From positions 62,001 through 126,000 of the forward strand of contig NZ_QDKQ01000034.1 of NCBI RefSeq assembly GCF_003116815.1: a stretch of 64,000 nt of DNA, in the 5' to 3' direction. The notes below the pieces were generated by a model that had not been told where the DNA came from, ran no database searches, and saw nothing but the letters and a program-made list of their open reading frames with translations. The DNA comes from Caulobacter endophyticus (GTDB taxonomy: Bacteria > Pseudomonadota > Alphaproteobacteria > Caulobacterales > Caulobacteraceae). Below are positions 8,547-16,605 of the stretch, one piece after another. The translations under genes were made by a program, and so were the position numbers. Positions within the stretch are counted from its first letter, which is position 1, and each line of letters begins with the position of its first letter.

Positions 8547-9215
8547 ATGGACGGCGGCAGTGAAGCTCGCCTTACCGAAAGCACCGTGAAAGCCGCCGCC
8601 GAACAGAACCGCCGCTCCTTCTGGCTGAAGCAGCTGCACCAGTGGCACTGGATCAGCGCGGCGATCAGCCTGGTGGGCATGCTCCTGTTCGCCATCACCG
8701 GCTTCACCCTCAACCACGCCGGCTCGATCGAGGCCGAGCCCAAGGTCGTCAGCAGGAAGGCGACCCTGCCGCCCGAGCTGATCGCCGAGCTGGCTTCGGG
8801 CCCGACCGAGGGCAAGCGCCCCCTGCCGATCAAGGTCGAGACCTGGCTCGACAAGGCCGTCGACGCCGACATCGCCCGCCGCGTCGGCGAATGGTCCGAC
8901 GCCGAGGTCTACCTGGCCCTGACCCGCCCCGGCGGCGACGCCTGGATCGCCATCGACCGCGAGACCGGCGCCGTCGAGCACGAAAAGACCACCCGCGGCT
9001 CTATCAGCCTGCTCAACGACCTGCACAAGGGCCGCAACACCGGCAAGGCCTGGAGCTGGTTCATCGACATCTTCGCCGGCGCCTGCGTGATCTTCACGGT
9101 CACCGGCCTGATCCTGCTTCAGTTCCACGCCCGCGGGCGGCCGATGACCTGGCCGCTCACCGCCGCGGGCCTGGCCATTCCGCTCCTGATCATCATCCTG
9201 TTCGTCCACCTCTAG
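8547..9215 (+). CDS. PepSY-associated transmembrane protein
   Basis: A 222-residue inner-membrane protein. A first helix (HWISAAISLVGMLLFAITGF, about residues 34-53) is followed by a periplasmic PepSY-like region with the motif WIAIDRETGAVEHEKTTRG, then two closely spaced C-terminal helices (FIDIFAGACVIFTVTGLILL and PLTAAGLAIPLLIIILFV). The conserved TLNHAGS and LHKGRNTG/W around the membrane faces are typical of PepSY proteins in ferric-siderophore reductase clusters. It heads the operon with DUF2271, DUF4198, ApbE and a flavoreductase. The ATG at 8547 has no clear Shine-Dalgarno; GTG at 8586 is a plausible alternative start. Confidence 0.85.
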   Translation: MDGGSEARLTESTVKAAAEQNRRSFWLKQLHQWHWISAAISLVGMLLFAITGFTLNHAGSIEAEPKVVSRKATLPPELIAELASGPTEGKRPLPIKVETWLDKAVDADIARRVGEWSDAEVYLALTRPGGDAWIAIDRETGAVEHEKTTRGSISLLNDLHKGRNTGKAWSWFIDIFAGACVIFTVTGLILLQFHARGRPMTWPLTAAGLAIPLLIIILFVHL

Positions 9216-9231
9216 AGAAAGGCCGCCTTCC

Positions 9232-9744
9232 GTGAAGCGCACCGTCTCCCTGCTGACCTTCGCCGGCGCCGCCGTCGGCGCTCCGGCGATGGCCGCCGAC
9301 CTCAACGTCACCGTCGAGATCCCGCGCCTTTCGGTGGCCGAGTACCACAAACCCTATGTGGCCATCTGGGTCGAGGCGCCCGACGCCACCGCCGCCGCCA
9401 CCCTGGCCGTCTGGTACGATCCGGACTCCAAGGAGGACAAGGGCGAGAAGTGGCTGAAGGACATGCGCCAGTGGTGGCGCAAGGCCGGCCGCACCATGAG
9501 CTTCCCCGCCGACGGCATCTCGTCGGCCACGCGCGCCCCGGGCCCGCAGAAGCTGACCTTCAGCGGCGCCAAGAGCCAGCTGTCGAAGCTGAAGCCGGGC
9601 GCCTACACCCTGGTGGTCGAAGCCGCCCGCGAAGTCGGCGGCCACGAGGCGGTGCGCGTTCCCTTCACCTGGGGCAAGCCCGGCAAGACCGCCTCCGCCA
9701 AGGGGACGGCCGAGCTCGGCGCCGTCTCGGTCACCGTCAAATAA
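9232..9744 (+). CDS. DUF2271 periplasmic protein with flavinylation-like motif
   Basis: A 170-residue protein starting at GTG 9232 after an AGAAAGG-like Shine-Dalgarno, 16 bp past the PepSY gene. Residues 1-21 are a Sec signal (AVGAPAMA-A). The mature part is one DUF2271 domain: a beta-rich start (LNVTVEIPRLSVAEYHKPYV), KWLKDMRQWWRKAGR at 73-87, then DGISSATRAPG at 94-104. The last resembles the DGxSGAT motif at which ApbE attaches FMN to threonine (here Thr100), and an ApbE gene lies downstream. Attachment of FMN is inference. Confidence 0.85.
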   Translation: MKRTVSLLTFAGAAVGAPAMAADLNVTVEIPRLSVAEYHKPYVAIWVEAPDATAAATLAVWYDPDSKEDKGEKWLKDMRQWWRKAGRTMSFPADGISSATRAPGPQKLTFSGAKSQLSKLKPGAYTLVVEAAREVGGHEAVRVPFTWGKPGKTASAKGTAELGAVSVTVK

Positions 9745-9760
9745 GCAAGAGAGAAACGCC

Positions 9761-10669
9761 ATGACCCTTCGCAAGCGCCTTCTCGCCCTCACGGCGGCCA
9801 CCGTCGCCCTGACCCTTCCGCTCGCGGCCCACGCCCACCGCGCCTGGTTCGTGCCCTCGGCCACCGTGCTGTCGGGCGAAGGCTCGTGGGTGACCGTCGA
9901 TGCTGCCATCTCCAACGAGCTGTTCTATCCCGACCATCGCGCCATGCGCGTGGACGGCGTGGTCATCACCACCCCGGACGGCACGACCGAGCCGCTGAAG
10001 AACGCCTCGACCGGCCAGTACCGCTCGGTGTTCGACGTCGAGCTGGCCAAGCCCGGCACCTACAAGATCGGCACCGCCTCCAGCAGCGTGATGGCCAGCT
10101 GGACCGAGAACGGCGAAGTGAAGCGCTTCCGGGGTTCGGCCGACGACTTCGCCAAGCAGGTTCCGGCGGGCGCCGCCGACCTGAAGACGATCAAGAGCTT
10201 CAACCGCAACGAAACCTTCGTCACGCGCGGCGCGCCGACCGACACCGTCCTGAAGCCGACCGGCAAGGGCCTGGAGCTGGTTCCCGTCACCCACCCCAAC
10301 GACGTGGTGGCCACGGAAGCGGCGACCTTCAAGTTCCTGATCGACGGCAAGCCCGCCGCCGGCCTGGAAGTGACGATCGTGCCGGGCGCCTCGCGCTATC
10401 GCGCCTCGCCGGGCGAGATCAAGGTCAAGACCGGCCCGGACGGCGCGGCGAAGTTCACCCTGCCGGAAGCCGGCATGTACTGGCTGAACGCCAGCGTCCG
10501 CACCGGCGAAACCGGTCGCGGCGGCATGGGCGGCCCTCCGGGCGGCCCCGGCGGCCAAGGTGGTCCGGGCGGCGGCGCTCCGGGCGGTCAGCCCCCGGCT
10601 CCGACGGCCCTGGCCGGCAACGGCTTCTCGGCCAGCTACACCGCGACCCTGGAAGCCCAGCGTCCGTAA
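9761..10669 (+). CDS. DUF4198 domain periplasmic protein
   Basis: A 302-residue protein with a Sec signal (LLALTAATVALTLPLAAHAH, cleavage near residue 25). The mature protein starts HRAWFVPSATVLSG, the typical DUF4198 opening with a conserved His, and carries a second beta-sandwich-like half (TFKFLIDGKPAAGLEVTIVP). A Gly/Pro-rich linker lies at about residues 247-280 before the final strand. Members accompany metal uptake or ferric-reductase genes; a molecular role is not established. It is the third gene of the PepSY operon, 16 bp after DUF2271. Confidence 0.82.
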   Translation: MTLRKRLLALTAATVALTLPLAAHAHRAWFVPSATVLSGEGSWVTVDAAISNELFYPDHRAMRVDGVVITTPDGTTEPLKNASTGQYRSVFDVELAKPGTYKIGTASSSVMASWTENGEVKRFRGSADDFAKQVPAGAADLKTIKSFNRNETFVTRGAPTDTVLKPTGKGLELVPVTHPNDVVATEAATFKFLIDGKPAAGLEVTIVPGASRYRASPGEIKVKTGPDGAAKFTLPEAGMYWLNASVRTGETGRGGMGGPPGGPGGQGGPGGGAPGGQPPAPTALAGNGFSASYTATLEAQRP

Positions 10670-10680
10670 TCTGACGACCC

Positions 10681-10821
10681 AGCTCCTCCCCCGTGCCAAC
10701 GGGGGAGGTGGCGCGGCGCTATCAGCGCCGTGACGGAGGGGGCGAGGGACGGAGCGCGCTGCGCGCCGCCGCCCCCCCCAACCGCTTCGCGGTCCCCCTC
10801 CCCCGCTCACGGGGAGGAGCT
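10681..10821. repeat. GC-rich palindromic intergenic repeat
   Basis: The outer arms AGCTCCTCCCCCGTG (10681-10695) and CACGGGGAGGAGCT (10808-10821) are inverted copies differing by one C; internal hairpins include GGCGCTATCAGCGCC. It sits inside the PepSY-ApbE operon, 12 bp before the ApbE ATG, so it could attenuate or process the mRNA. Its arms supply the GGGGAGGAG that serves as the ApbE Shine-Dalgarno. Confidence 0.8.
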
Positions 10822-10833
10822 TGAAAGACCCCC

Positions 10834-11838
10834 ATGACCCGCGTCCTCGTTCCCATGCTCAGCGAACCGCCGGCCCGGCCGGCGGGCGGGGTCGTGCGCG
10901 AATTCGATGGCGACACCATGGGCACCACCTGGTCGGTCAAGGCGGTGCTGCCCGTCACCACCGACCTTGCCGCCATGACCGCCATGGTCCAGCGCGCGCT
11001 CGACAAGGTGGTCGCCGAAATGAGCGCCTGGGAGCCGATGTCGGCGCTCTCCCGCTTCAACCGCTCCGCGGCCGGCAGCTGGACCGTTCTGCCCGCCGGC
11101 TTCGCGGCCGTGCTGCGCCGCGCGCTCGAGGTGGCCGAAGGCAGCGACGGCGCCTTCGATCCGACCCTGGGCGCGGTCACAGACCTCTGGGGCTTTGGCC
11201 CCCGTCCCTTCTCGGGCGAACCGCCCAGCGCCGAGGCGCTGGACGCCGCCCGCACGCCCATGGGCTGGCGCCGCGTGACGCTGGACGGCGATGCGCTCTT
11301 TCAGCCGGGAGGGCTCCAGATCGATCTCAACGGCATAGCCAAGGGCTTCGGCGTCGACGAGGCCGCGCGCGCCCTCGACCGGTCCGGCGTGCGCTCCTAC
11401 CTCGTCGAGGTCGGCGGCGAACTGCGCGGCACGGGCGCCAAGCCCGATGGCCAGCCCTGGTGGGTCGAGCTGGAGCGCCCCCCGCTTGCCGGCGCCAACG
11501 ACGAGACCTCGCCGCGCACGCTGCTGGCCCTGCACGGCCTGTCGGTGGCCACCTCGGGCGACTACCGCCGCTTCTTCGATCACGCGGGCAAGCGCTACGC
11601 CCATACGCTGGATCCCGCCTTGGGCGCGCCTTGCGACGCCGGCGTGGTCAGCGTCACCGTCATCCATCCCGAATGCATGACCGCCGACGCCCTGGCCACG
11701 GCCCTGACCGTGATGGGACCCGACGCGGCGATCGCGTTCGCCACGGCCCGGAAGCTGCCGGCCCTGGTGGTCACGCGCGGACCGGGCGGCTTGCAGGAAC
11801 GCTTGTCGCCGGCCCTGCAGGCGATGCTCGACGAATGA
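10834..11838 (+). CDS. apbE: FAD:protein FMN transferase (ApbE family)
   Basis: A 334-residue ApbE protein that transfers FMN from FAD to a Thr in a target flavoprotein. Family features: GDTMGTTWSVKA near residues 27-38, EMSAWEPMSALSRFNRS, the segment DGAFDPTLGAVTDLWGFGP, the metal/flavin motif IDLNGIAKGFGVDEA, and LVEVGGELRGTG. The likely substrates are the PepSY or DUF2271 products of the same operon. Unusually no signal peptide or lipobox precedes the domain, and an in-frame TGA at 10822-10824 rules out a longer N-terminus. Its stop overlaps the next ATG (ATGA). Confidence 0.9.
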   Translation: MTRVLVPMLSEPPARPAGGVVREFDGDTMGTTWSVKAVLPVTTDLAAMTAMVQRALDKVVAEMSAWEPMSALSRFNRSAAGSWTVLPAGFAAVLRRALEVAEGSDGAFDPTLGAVTDLWGFGPRPFSGEPPSAEALDAARTPMGWRRVTLDGDALFQPGGLQIDLNGIAKGFGVDEAARALDRSGVRSYLVEVGGELRGTGAKPDGQPWWVELERPPLAGANDETSPRTLLALHGLSVATSGDYRRFFDHAGKRYAHTLDPALGAPCDAGVVSVTVIHPECMTADALATALTVMGPDAAIAFATARKLPALVVTRGPGGLQERLSPALQAMLDE

Positions 11839-13385
11839 CCGAACTGCTCTCCAGCCTGCCGCCGGACGCGCGTCGCCTGGCCCTGGCCGCCATCGTCGTC
11901 GGCCTCTACGTCCTGCTGTGCGCCGGGATCGCCCTGAAGGTCGCCCTGCGCAGGAGAAAGGCCCGCCGCGAGGAGGCCGCCCTGGCGTCCGGCGCCGGCG
12001 AGCCGGTGCTGGTGGCCTTCGCCAGCCAGACCGGTTTCGCCGAGGAGCTGGCCATGGCCACCGCCAAGGCGCTGCAGGCCGCCAATCTGCCGGTGCGCCT
12101 GCGCGAACTGGCCGCCGTCGAGCCGGCCGACCTTTGCGGCCGCGCCCTCTTCATCGTCAGCACCACCGGCGAGGGCGACGCGCCCGACAACGCCCGCCGC
12201 TTCATCCGCGACGTGATGGCGACCGAACCGGACCTGGCGAAGCTGTCCTACGCCGTGCTGGCGCTGGGCGACTCCACCTACGCCCAGTACTGCGCCTTCG
12301 GTCGCAGCCTGGACGCCTGGCTCGCCCGCAACGGCGGGTCGCGCCTGTTCGACACCGTCGAGGTCGACGACGGCGAATCCGCCGCCCTGCGCCACTGGCA
12401 GTCGCAGCTTTCGGTGCTGACCGGCTCCACCGACGCCCCCGACTGGAGTCGCCCCGCCTACGGCCGCTGGAAACTGACCGACCGCCGCCTGCTCAACCCC
12501 GGCTCGGCCGGCGAAGGCGCCTTCCACATTCGACTCGAGCCACTGGACGGCGGCGCGACCTGGCAGGCCGGCGACATCGTCGAGATCGGCCCGCGCAACG
12601 CCCCGGCCGAGGTGGCCGACCTGCTCTCGCGCCTGTCGCTGGGCGCCGACGCGCCGGTGAAGGCCGACGAGGCCGCCACCCTGGGCGAGGTCCTGTCCTG
12701 GCGACGCCTGCCGCACGAGGACGCGGCCATCAAGGCGCTGGCCGGAACCGCGCCCCAGGCGCTGGTCGACGCCCTGCCCGCCCTGCCGCACCGCGAATAC
12801 TCGATCGCCTCCCTGCCGGCCGACGGCGGGGTAGAACTGGTCGTGCGCCTGATGCGCCGCGCCGACGGCAAGCCGGGCCTGGGCTCGGGCTGGCTGGTCG
12901 AGCACGCCGCCGTCGGCGCCGAGATCGCCGGCCGGGTGCGCTCCAACCGCAGCTTCCACGCTCCCGAAGACGGCCGGCCGATGATCCTGATCGGCGCCGG
13001 CACGGGCCTGGCGGGCCTGCGCAGCCACCTGAAGGCCCGCGAGACGCTCTCCCGCAAGCAGAACTGGCTGGTGTTCGGCGAGCGCTCTTCGGCCCACGAC
13101 TTCTTCCATCAGGACGAGATCGAGGCCTGGGTCGCTTCCGGCGTGCTCGCGCGCCTGGATCTGGCCTTCTCCCGCGACCAGGCCGACAAGGTCTACGTCC
13201 AGCACCGCCTGCGAGCAGCGACCGACGAGGTCCGCGCCTGGGTGGCGAACGGCGCGGCGATCTATGTCTGCGGCTCGCTGGAAGGCATGTCGCGCGAGGT
13301 CCACGCGGCGCTTGGTGAGATCCTGGGTGCGGGGGCGCTGGAGGACCTGGCCGACCAGGGGCGGTACCGGCGCGACGTCTACTGA
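11835..13385 (+). CDS. Membrane-anchored CysJ-like NADPH flavoreductase
   Basis: A 516-residue protein starting at ATG 11835, overlapping apbE by 4 bp. A single N-terminal helix (17-39) is followed by a basic stretch, a flavodoxin domain (FMN loop SQTGFAEE at 64-71, STTGEGDAPDNA at 109-120, GDSTYAQYC), an FAD-binding module (REYSIAS) and an NADPH module (ILIGAGTGLAGLRSHL, YVCGSLEGMSREV), ending RYRRDVY as in sulfite reductase alpha subunits. No hemoprotein (CysI) gene is nearby, so the partner is more likely the PepSY/DUF2271 membrane system. It would draw electrons from cytosolic NADPH. Confidence 0.9.
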   Translation: MTELLSSLPPDARRLALAAIVVGLYVLLCAGIALKVALRRRKARREEAALASGAGEPVLVAFASQTGFAEELAMATAKALQAANLPVRLRELAAVEPADLCGRALFIVSTTGEGDAPDNARRFIRDVMATEPDLAKLSYAVLALGDSTYAQYCAFGRSLDAWLARNGGSRLFDTVEVDDGESAALRHWQSQLSVLTGSTDAPDWSRPAYGRWKLTDRRLLNPGSAGEGAFHIRLEPLDGGATWQAGDIVEIGPRNAPAEVADLLSRLSLGADAPVKADEAATLGEVLSWRRLPHEDAAIKALAGTAPQALVDALPALPHREYSIASLPADGGVELVVRLMRRADGKPGLGSGWLVEHAAVGAEIAGRVRSNRSFHAPEDGRPMILIGAGTGLAGLRSHLKARETLSRKQNWLVFGERSSAHDFFHQDEIEAWVASGVLARLDLAFSRDQADKVYVQHRLRAATDEVRAWVANGAAIYVCGSLEGMSREVHAALGEILGAGALEDLADQGRYRRDVY

Positions 13386-13419
13386 GGCGGATGCTCTTCA
13401 TCCAAGCCCCTTTTTCAAG

Positions 13420-13510
13420 AGTCATCGCCCGCTCCATGCGGGCGCTCCAAGCTGAACCAGCCGCATCCTGACGCCCCGCTTGGGTCGCCCGAACAAGTCG
13501 GGCGATGACT
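13420..13510. repeat. Inverted repeat with nested hairpins between convergent genes
   Basis: AGTCATCGCCCG (13420-13431) and CGGGCGATGACT (13499-13510) are perfect 12-bp inverted arms. Two inner hairpins occur: CGCCCG...CGGGCG (13426-13444) and TCGCCCGA...TCGGGCGA, the latter followed by TGACTTTATTTT. It occupies the space between the flavoreductase and mobA stops and probably works as a two-way terminator. Confidence 0.65.
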
Positions 13511-14065
13511 TTATTTTCGGGACTTGGGACGCGGATCGAGCCGATCACGCTCCTCGGGCGTATTGGCCCCCAGGATCCGCGCCTTCGCCTCGCCCGGGCA
13601 CGGCAGCACCGCCAGCCCCGCCCGCTCGACCAGCCGCCGCAGCGGCCAGCCGGGCAGCGCCCCTTCCGGCAGAGCATCCAACGGCAGCACCATAGGCGCC
13701 GGCGAGGCGTCGAAGGTCGCCCCCGTCTCCGCCGCCAGCAGCGGCGCCAGGTCGTCCACCGTCAGGGTCGGCGCATCGACCGCCAGCACCAGCGCCCGAA
13801 CGCATCCCCGCGCCCTCAGCGCCGCCGCCCCGGCCAGCACGCCGCCGACCGGTCCCGCGCCCTCCTCGGGATCAGGAACCCAATCCAGGCCGTAGTCGCG
13901 CCCGGCGGTCAGCACCTCGACCGCCCCGGCCGCTCGCGCCAGCGCCGCCACGCGATCGACCGCGCGCACGCCGCCCCAGTCCAGCAACGCCTTGTCCTGG
14001 CCCATCCGGGTCGAGCCGCCGCCGCAGAGAATGACGGCGCCGAGGGGCGTGGACAGGTTGTTCAT
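13511..14065 (-). CDS. mobA: Molybdenum cofactor guanylyltransferase
   Basis: A 184-residue cytosolic nucleotidyltransferase. The N-terminal GTP-binding signature [20 protein letters not shown] lies at 9-28; [16 protein letters not shown] (about 94-109) holds the metal-binding Asp, here VDAPTL instead of the usual CDxP. It attaches GMP to molybdopterin to give the bis-MGD cofactor. The gene is alone, convergent with the flavoreductase and divergent from the LacI gene. IspD/GlmU-type transferases share the fold, but the spacing and length fit MobA. Confidence 0.85.
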   Translation of the reverse strand: MNNLSTPLGAVILCGGGSTRMGQDKALLDWGGVRAVDRVAALARAAGAVEVLTAGRDYGLDWVPDPEEGAGPVGGVLAGAAALRARGCVRALVLAVDAPTLTVDDLAPLLAAETGATFDASPAPMVLPLDALPEGALPGWPLRRLVERAGLAVLPCPGEAKARILGANTPEERDRLDPRPKSRK

Positions 14066-14166
14066 GCCCCCTTCCCTACCCCCGACGAGCCGCCTCGACC
14101 AAGGCCCCGCTTCCCCCTGGCGCGAGAAACGGTCTAGACTCGCCCAAAAGGGACGGACTTCCGAGT

Positions 14167-15222
14167 ATGAACGAACGCACCGAGCGCACGCGGCGGCGCA
14201 GCAGCCAGAGCGCCACGATCCGCGACGTCGCCGCGCGCGCGGGCGTCTCGCCGATGACCGTCTCGCGGGTCATCAACCGCGAGGCCACCGTCAAGGAAGA
14301 GACCCGGGCGCTGGTCGAGCAGGCGATCGCCGAACTCAACTACGCTCCCAACCCGGCCGCCCGCAGCCTGGCCGGCAGCGCCCCGTTCCGCATCGGCCTG
14401 CTCTACGACAACCCTTCGACCGGCTACCTTTCGGAGTTCCTGGTGGGGGCGCTGGACGAGAGCAGCCGCACCGGCTCGCAGATCGTCATCGAGAAGTGCG
14501 CCGAGCCGGAACTGGCCGGCGCCACCTTGGCCCGCCTGCTGAAGACCGGCGTCGATGGTTTGATCCTGCCGCCGCCGCTGTGCGAATCCCAGACCGTGCT
14601 GGCCGAGGTGAAGGCCGCCGGCGCGGCCGCCGTGGCCGTCGCGCCCGGCACGGCCAGCAGCGACATGGCCACCATCCGCATCGACAACGAAGCGGCCGCC
14701 TTCGAACTGACCCAGCACCTGCTGGCGCTCGGCCACAAGCGCTTCGGCTTCATCAAGGGCCACCCCAACCAGACGGTCAGCCAGCAGCGGATGGACGGCT
14801 TCATGACCGCCCTGAAGGCGGCGGGGATTCCCCAGGAGGACGTCCGCGTCGAGCAGGGCTACTTCACCTACCGCTCCGGCCTGGAGGCGGCCGAACGGCT
14901 GCTGAACGTCAAGGAGCGGCCGACCGCCATCTTCGCCGCCAACGACGACATGGCCGCCGCCACGGCGGGCCTGGCCCATCGCCTGGGCCTGGACGTGCCG
15001 GGCGACGTATCGATCGTCGGCTTCGACGACACCTCGATCGCCGCCAACATCTGGCCGGCCCTGACCACCGTTCACCAGCCCATCGCCGCCATGGCCCGCG
15101 CCGCCGTCGACCTGGTGCTGGAAGAGATCCGCCGCCACCGCGACGGCACGGGCGAACCACGCCAGCTGATGCACCCGCATACGCTGATCGTGCGAGATTC
15201 GACCGGACCCGCGCCGCAGTAG
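14167..15222 (+). CDS. LacI family transcriptional regulator, candidate xylose repressor
   Basis: A 351-residue LacI regulator. The N-terminal HTH with hinge is at residues 18-70 ([20 protein letters not shown], then [10 protein letters not shown]), followed by a periplasmic-binding-protein-like sugar domain ([33 protein letters not shown]). It lies directly upstream of xylX, whose promoter carries a perfect 14-bp LacI palindrome, so it is the obvious candidate to bind it; in C. crescentus the xylose repressor XylR is of this family. The effector (xylose, xylonate) is inferred. No operator is evident in front of this gene itself. Confidence 0.85.
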   Translation: MNERTERTRRRSSQSATIRDVAARAGVSPMTVSRVINREATVKEETRALVEQAIAELNYAPNPAARSLAGSAPFRIGLLYDNPSTGYLSEFLVGALDESSRTGSQIVIEKCAEPELAGATLARLLKTGVDGLILPPPLCESQTVLAEVKAAGAAAVAVAPGTASSDMATIRIDNEAAAFELTQHLLALGHKRFGFIKGHPNQTVSQQRMDGFMTALKAAGIPQEDVRVEQGYFTYRSGLEAAERLLNVKERPTAIFAANDDMAAATAGLAHRLGLDVPGDVSIVGFDDTSIAANIWPALTTVHQPIAAMARAAVDLVLEEIRRHRDGTGEPRQLMHPHTLIVRDSTGPAPQ

Positions 15223-15305
15223 GCGCTGCACCCCCTAGAAACGCCTTTCCCCTTGGAAGAGGCGAACTCGCGCGGCGCAACCTGGGCTTGGCAGACGTGA
15301 GTTTC

Positions 15306-15322
15306 GAGTTGTCAGACAACTC
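15306..15322. promoter_or_regulatory. Perfect 17-bp palindrome, FadR/GntR-type (GAGTTGTCAGACAACTC)
   Basis: Eight-base arms GAGTTGTC/GACAACTC surround a single A. The core TTGTCAGACAA fits the FadR-subfamily GntR consensus TNGTNNNACNA. It lies 17 bp upstream of the LacI operator and 98 bp before the xylX start. Similar 11-mers occur upstream of two GH3 genes (1601, 45683). No GntR gene is present in this window. Confidence 0.55.
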
Positions 15323-15339
15323 CCTTGCGCCCCTCCACA

Positions 15340-15353
15340 TGTTAGCGCTAACA
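15340..15353. promoter_or_regulatory. Xylose operator (TGTTAGCGCTAACA)
   Basis: A perfect 14-bp palindrome with flanks ATGTTAGCGCTAACAAG, 67 bp upstream of the xylX start. It closely matches the operator of the C. crescentus xylose-inducible xylX promoter, where a LacI-family repressor is released by xylose. Confidence 0.9.
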
Positions 15354-15420
15354 AGACGGAGAGTTACGAAGCGTGGCGGCGGGGCGACTGATCCGGCCTG
15401 CGCGAAAGGGAGAAAACGCG

Positions 15421-16575
15421 GTGGGCGTGACGCAATACCTTCCCGAGGACTGGCGGGAAGCGACCCTTCTGGGCCGCATCGACTTCGGACAGGGTCCGAC
15501 CCCCGTGCTGATCCGCGGCGGCCACGTCGAGGACCTCAGCAAGATCGCCCCCACGCTCGCCGACCTGATGAACGCCTACGGCCCGGGCGACGCGATCCCG
15601 CGCGGCGAGGACAAGGGTCCGCTCGAGCAGCTTGACCTGCGACCGGTCTGGGATGATCCGCAGGGCAATGCGCCCGCCAAGCTGCTGGCCCCCGTCGACC
15701 TGCAGTGCCTGAAGGCCGCCGGCGTCACCTTCGCCGTCTCGACCCTGGAGCGGGTGATCGAGGAGCGCGCCCGCGGCGACGCCGCCAAGGCCCTGGAAAT
15801 CCGCCAGCAGCTGTCCGAGCGCATGGGCGGCGATCTCAGGAGCGTCGAACCCGGTTCGGAGGGCGCCGCGCGCCTGAAAGACGCGCTGGTCGCCGACGGC
15901 CTGTGGTCGCAGTACCTGGAAGTGGCTATCGGCCCCGACGCCGAGATCTTCACCAAGGGCCCGACGCTGTCGTCGATGGGCTGGGGCGACCAGGTCGGCG
16001 TCCGCAGCGACAGCCACTGGAACAACCCCGAGCCGGAGGTCGTGCTGCTGTGCGACGGCAAGGGCGAGATCCGCGGCGCTTCGCTGGGCAACGACGTCAA
16101 CCTGCGCGACTTCGAGGGCCGCTCGGCCCTGCTGCTCAGCAAGGCCAAGGACAACAACGCCTCCTGCTCGATCGGTCCGTTCTTCCGCCTGTTCGACGCC
16201 TCGTTCTCGCTGGACGACGTGCGCACCGCCGAGGTCGAGCTGAAGATCACCGGCCGCGACAACTTCGTGCTCGACGGCAAGTCGAACATGAGCCTGATCA
16301 GCCGCGATCCCGCCGTTCTGGCCGGCCAGGCCTACGGCAAGCAGCATCAGTATCCGGACGGCTTCGTGCTGTTCCTGGGCACCATGTTCGCGCCGATCCA
16401 GGACCGCGACACCGCCGGCCAGGGCTTCACCCACAAGGTCGGCGACCGCGTCCGCGTCTCCACCCCGAAGCTCGGCGTGCTCGAGAACGAAGTGACCACC
16501 TGCGACCAAGCCAGGCCCTGGACCTTCGGCATCTCGGCCCTGATCCGCAATCTGGCCGGCCGCGGCCTGCTGTGA
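15421..16575 (+). CDS. xylX: 2-keto-3-deoxy-D-xylonate dehydratase (FAH family)
   Basis: A 384-residue fumarylacetoacetate-hydrolase-fold enzyme that converts 2-keto-3-deoxyxylonate to 2-ketoglutarate semialdehyde. Recognisable Caulobacter XylX segments are LPEDWREATLLGRIDFGQGP near the start, LLAPVDLQCLKAAGVTFAVS, FTKGPTLSSMGWGDQVG, HWNNPEPEVVLL, KDNNASCSIGPFFRLFD and ENEVTTCD. I choose GTG 15421 because GGGAGA lies 6 nt before it; GTG 15373 is in frame but lacks a ribosome site. It opens the operon xylX-xylB-xylC-xylD-xynB. xylB follows after 30 bp, so the usual intervening xylA is absent. Confidence 0.93.
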   Translation: MGVTQYLPEDWREATLLGRIDFGQGPTPVLIRGGHVEDLSKIAPTLADLMNAYGPGDAIPRGEDKGPLEQLDLRPVWDDPQGNAPAKLLAPVDLQCLKAAGVTFAVSTLERVIEERARGDAAKALEIRQQLSERMGGDLRSVEPGSEGAARLKDALVADGLWSQYLEVAIGPDAEIFTKGPTLSSMGWGDQVGVRSDSHWNNPEPEVVLLCDGKGEIRGASLGNDVNLRDFEGRSALLLSKAKDNNASCSIGPFFRLFDASFSLDDVRTAEVELKITGRDNFVLDGKSNMSLISRDPAVLAGQAYGKQHQYPDGFVLFLGTMFAPIQDRDTAGQGFTHKVGDRVRVSTPKLGVLENEVTTCDQARPWTFGISALIRNLAGRGLL

Positions 16576-16605
16576 TCCTCACCTTCCAAGTCCAGGCGTA
16601 AGCGC

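Noticed and set aside
11835..13385. Assimilatory sulfite reductase alpha subunit (CysJ) proper
   Set aside because: The N-terminal membrane helix, operon with ApbE/PepSY and lack of a CysI gene argue against a sulfite-reduction role.
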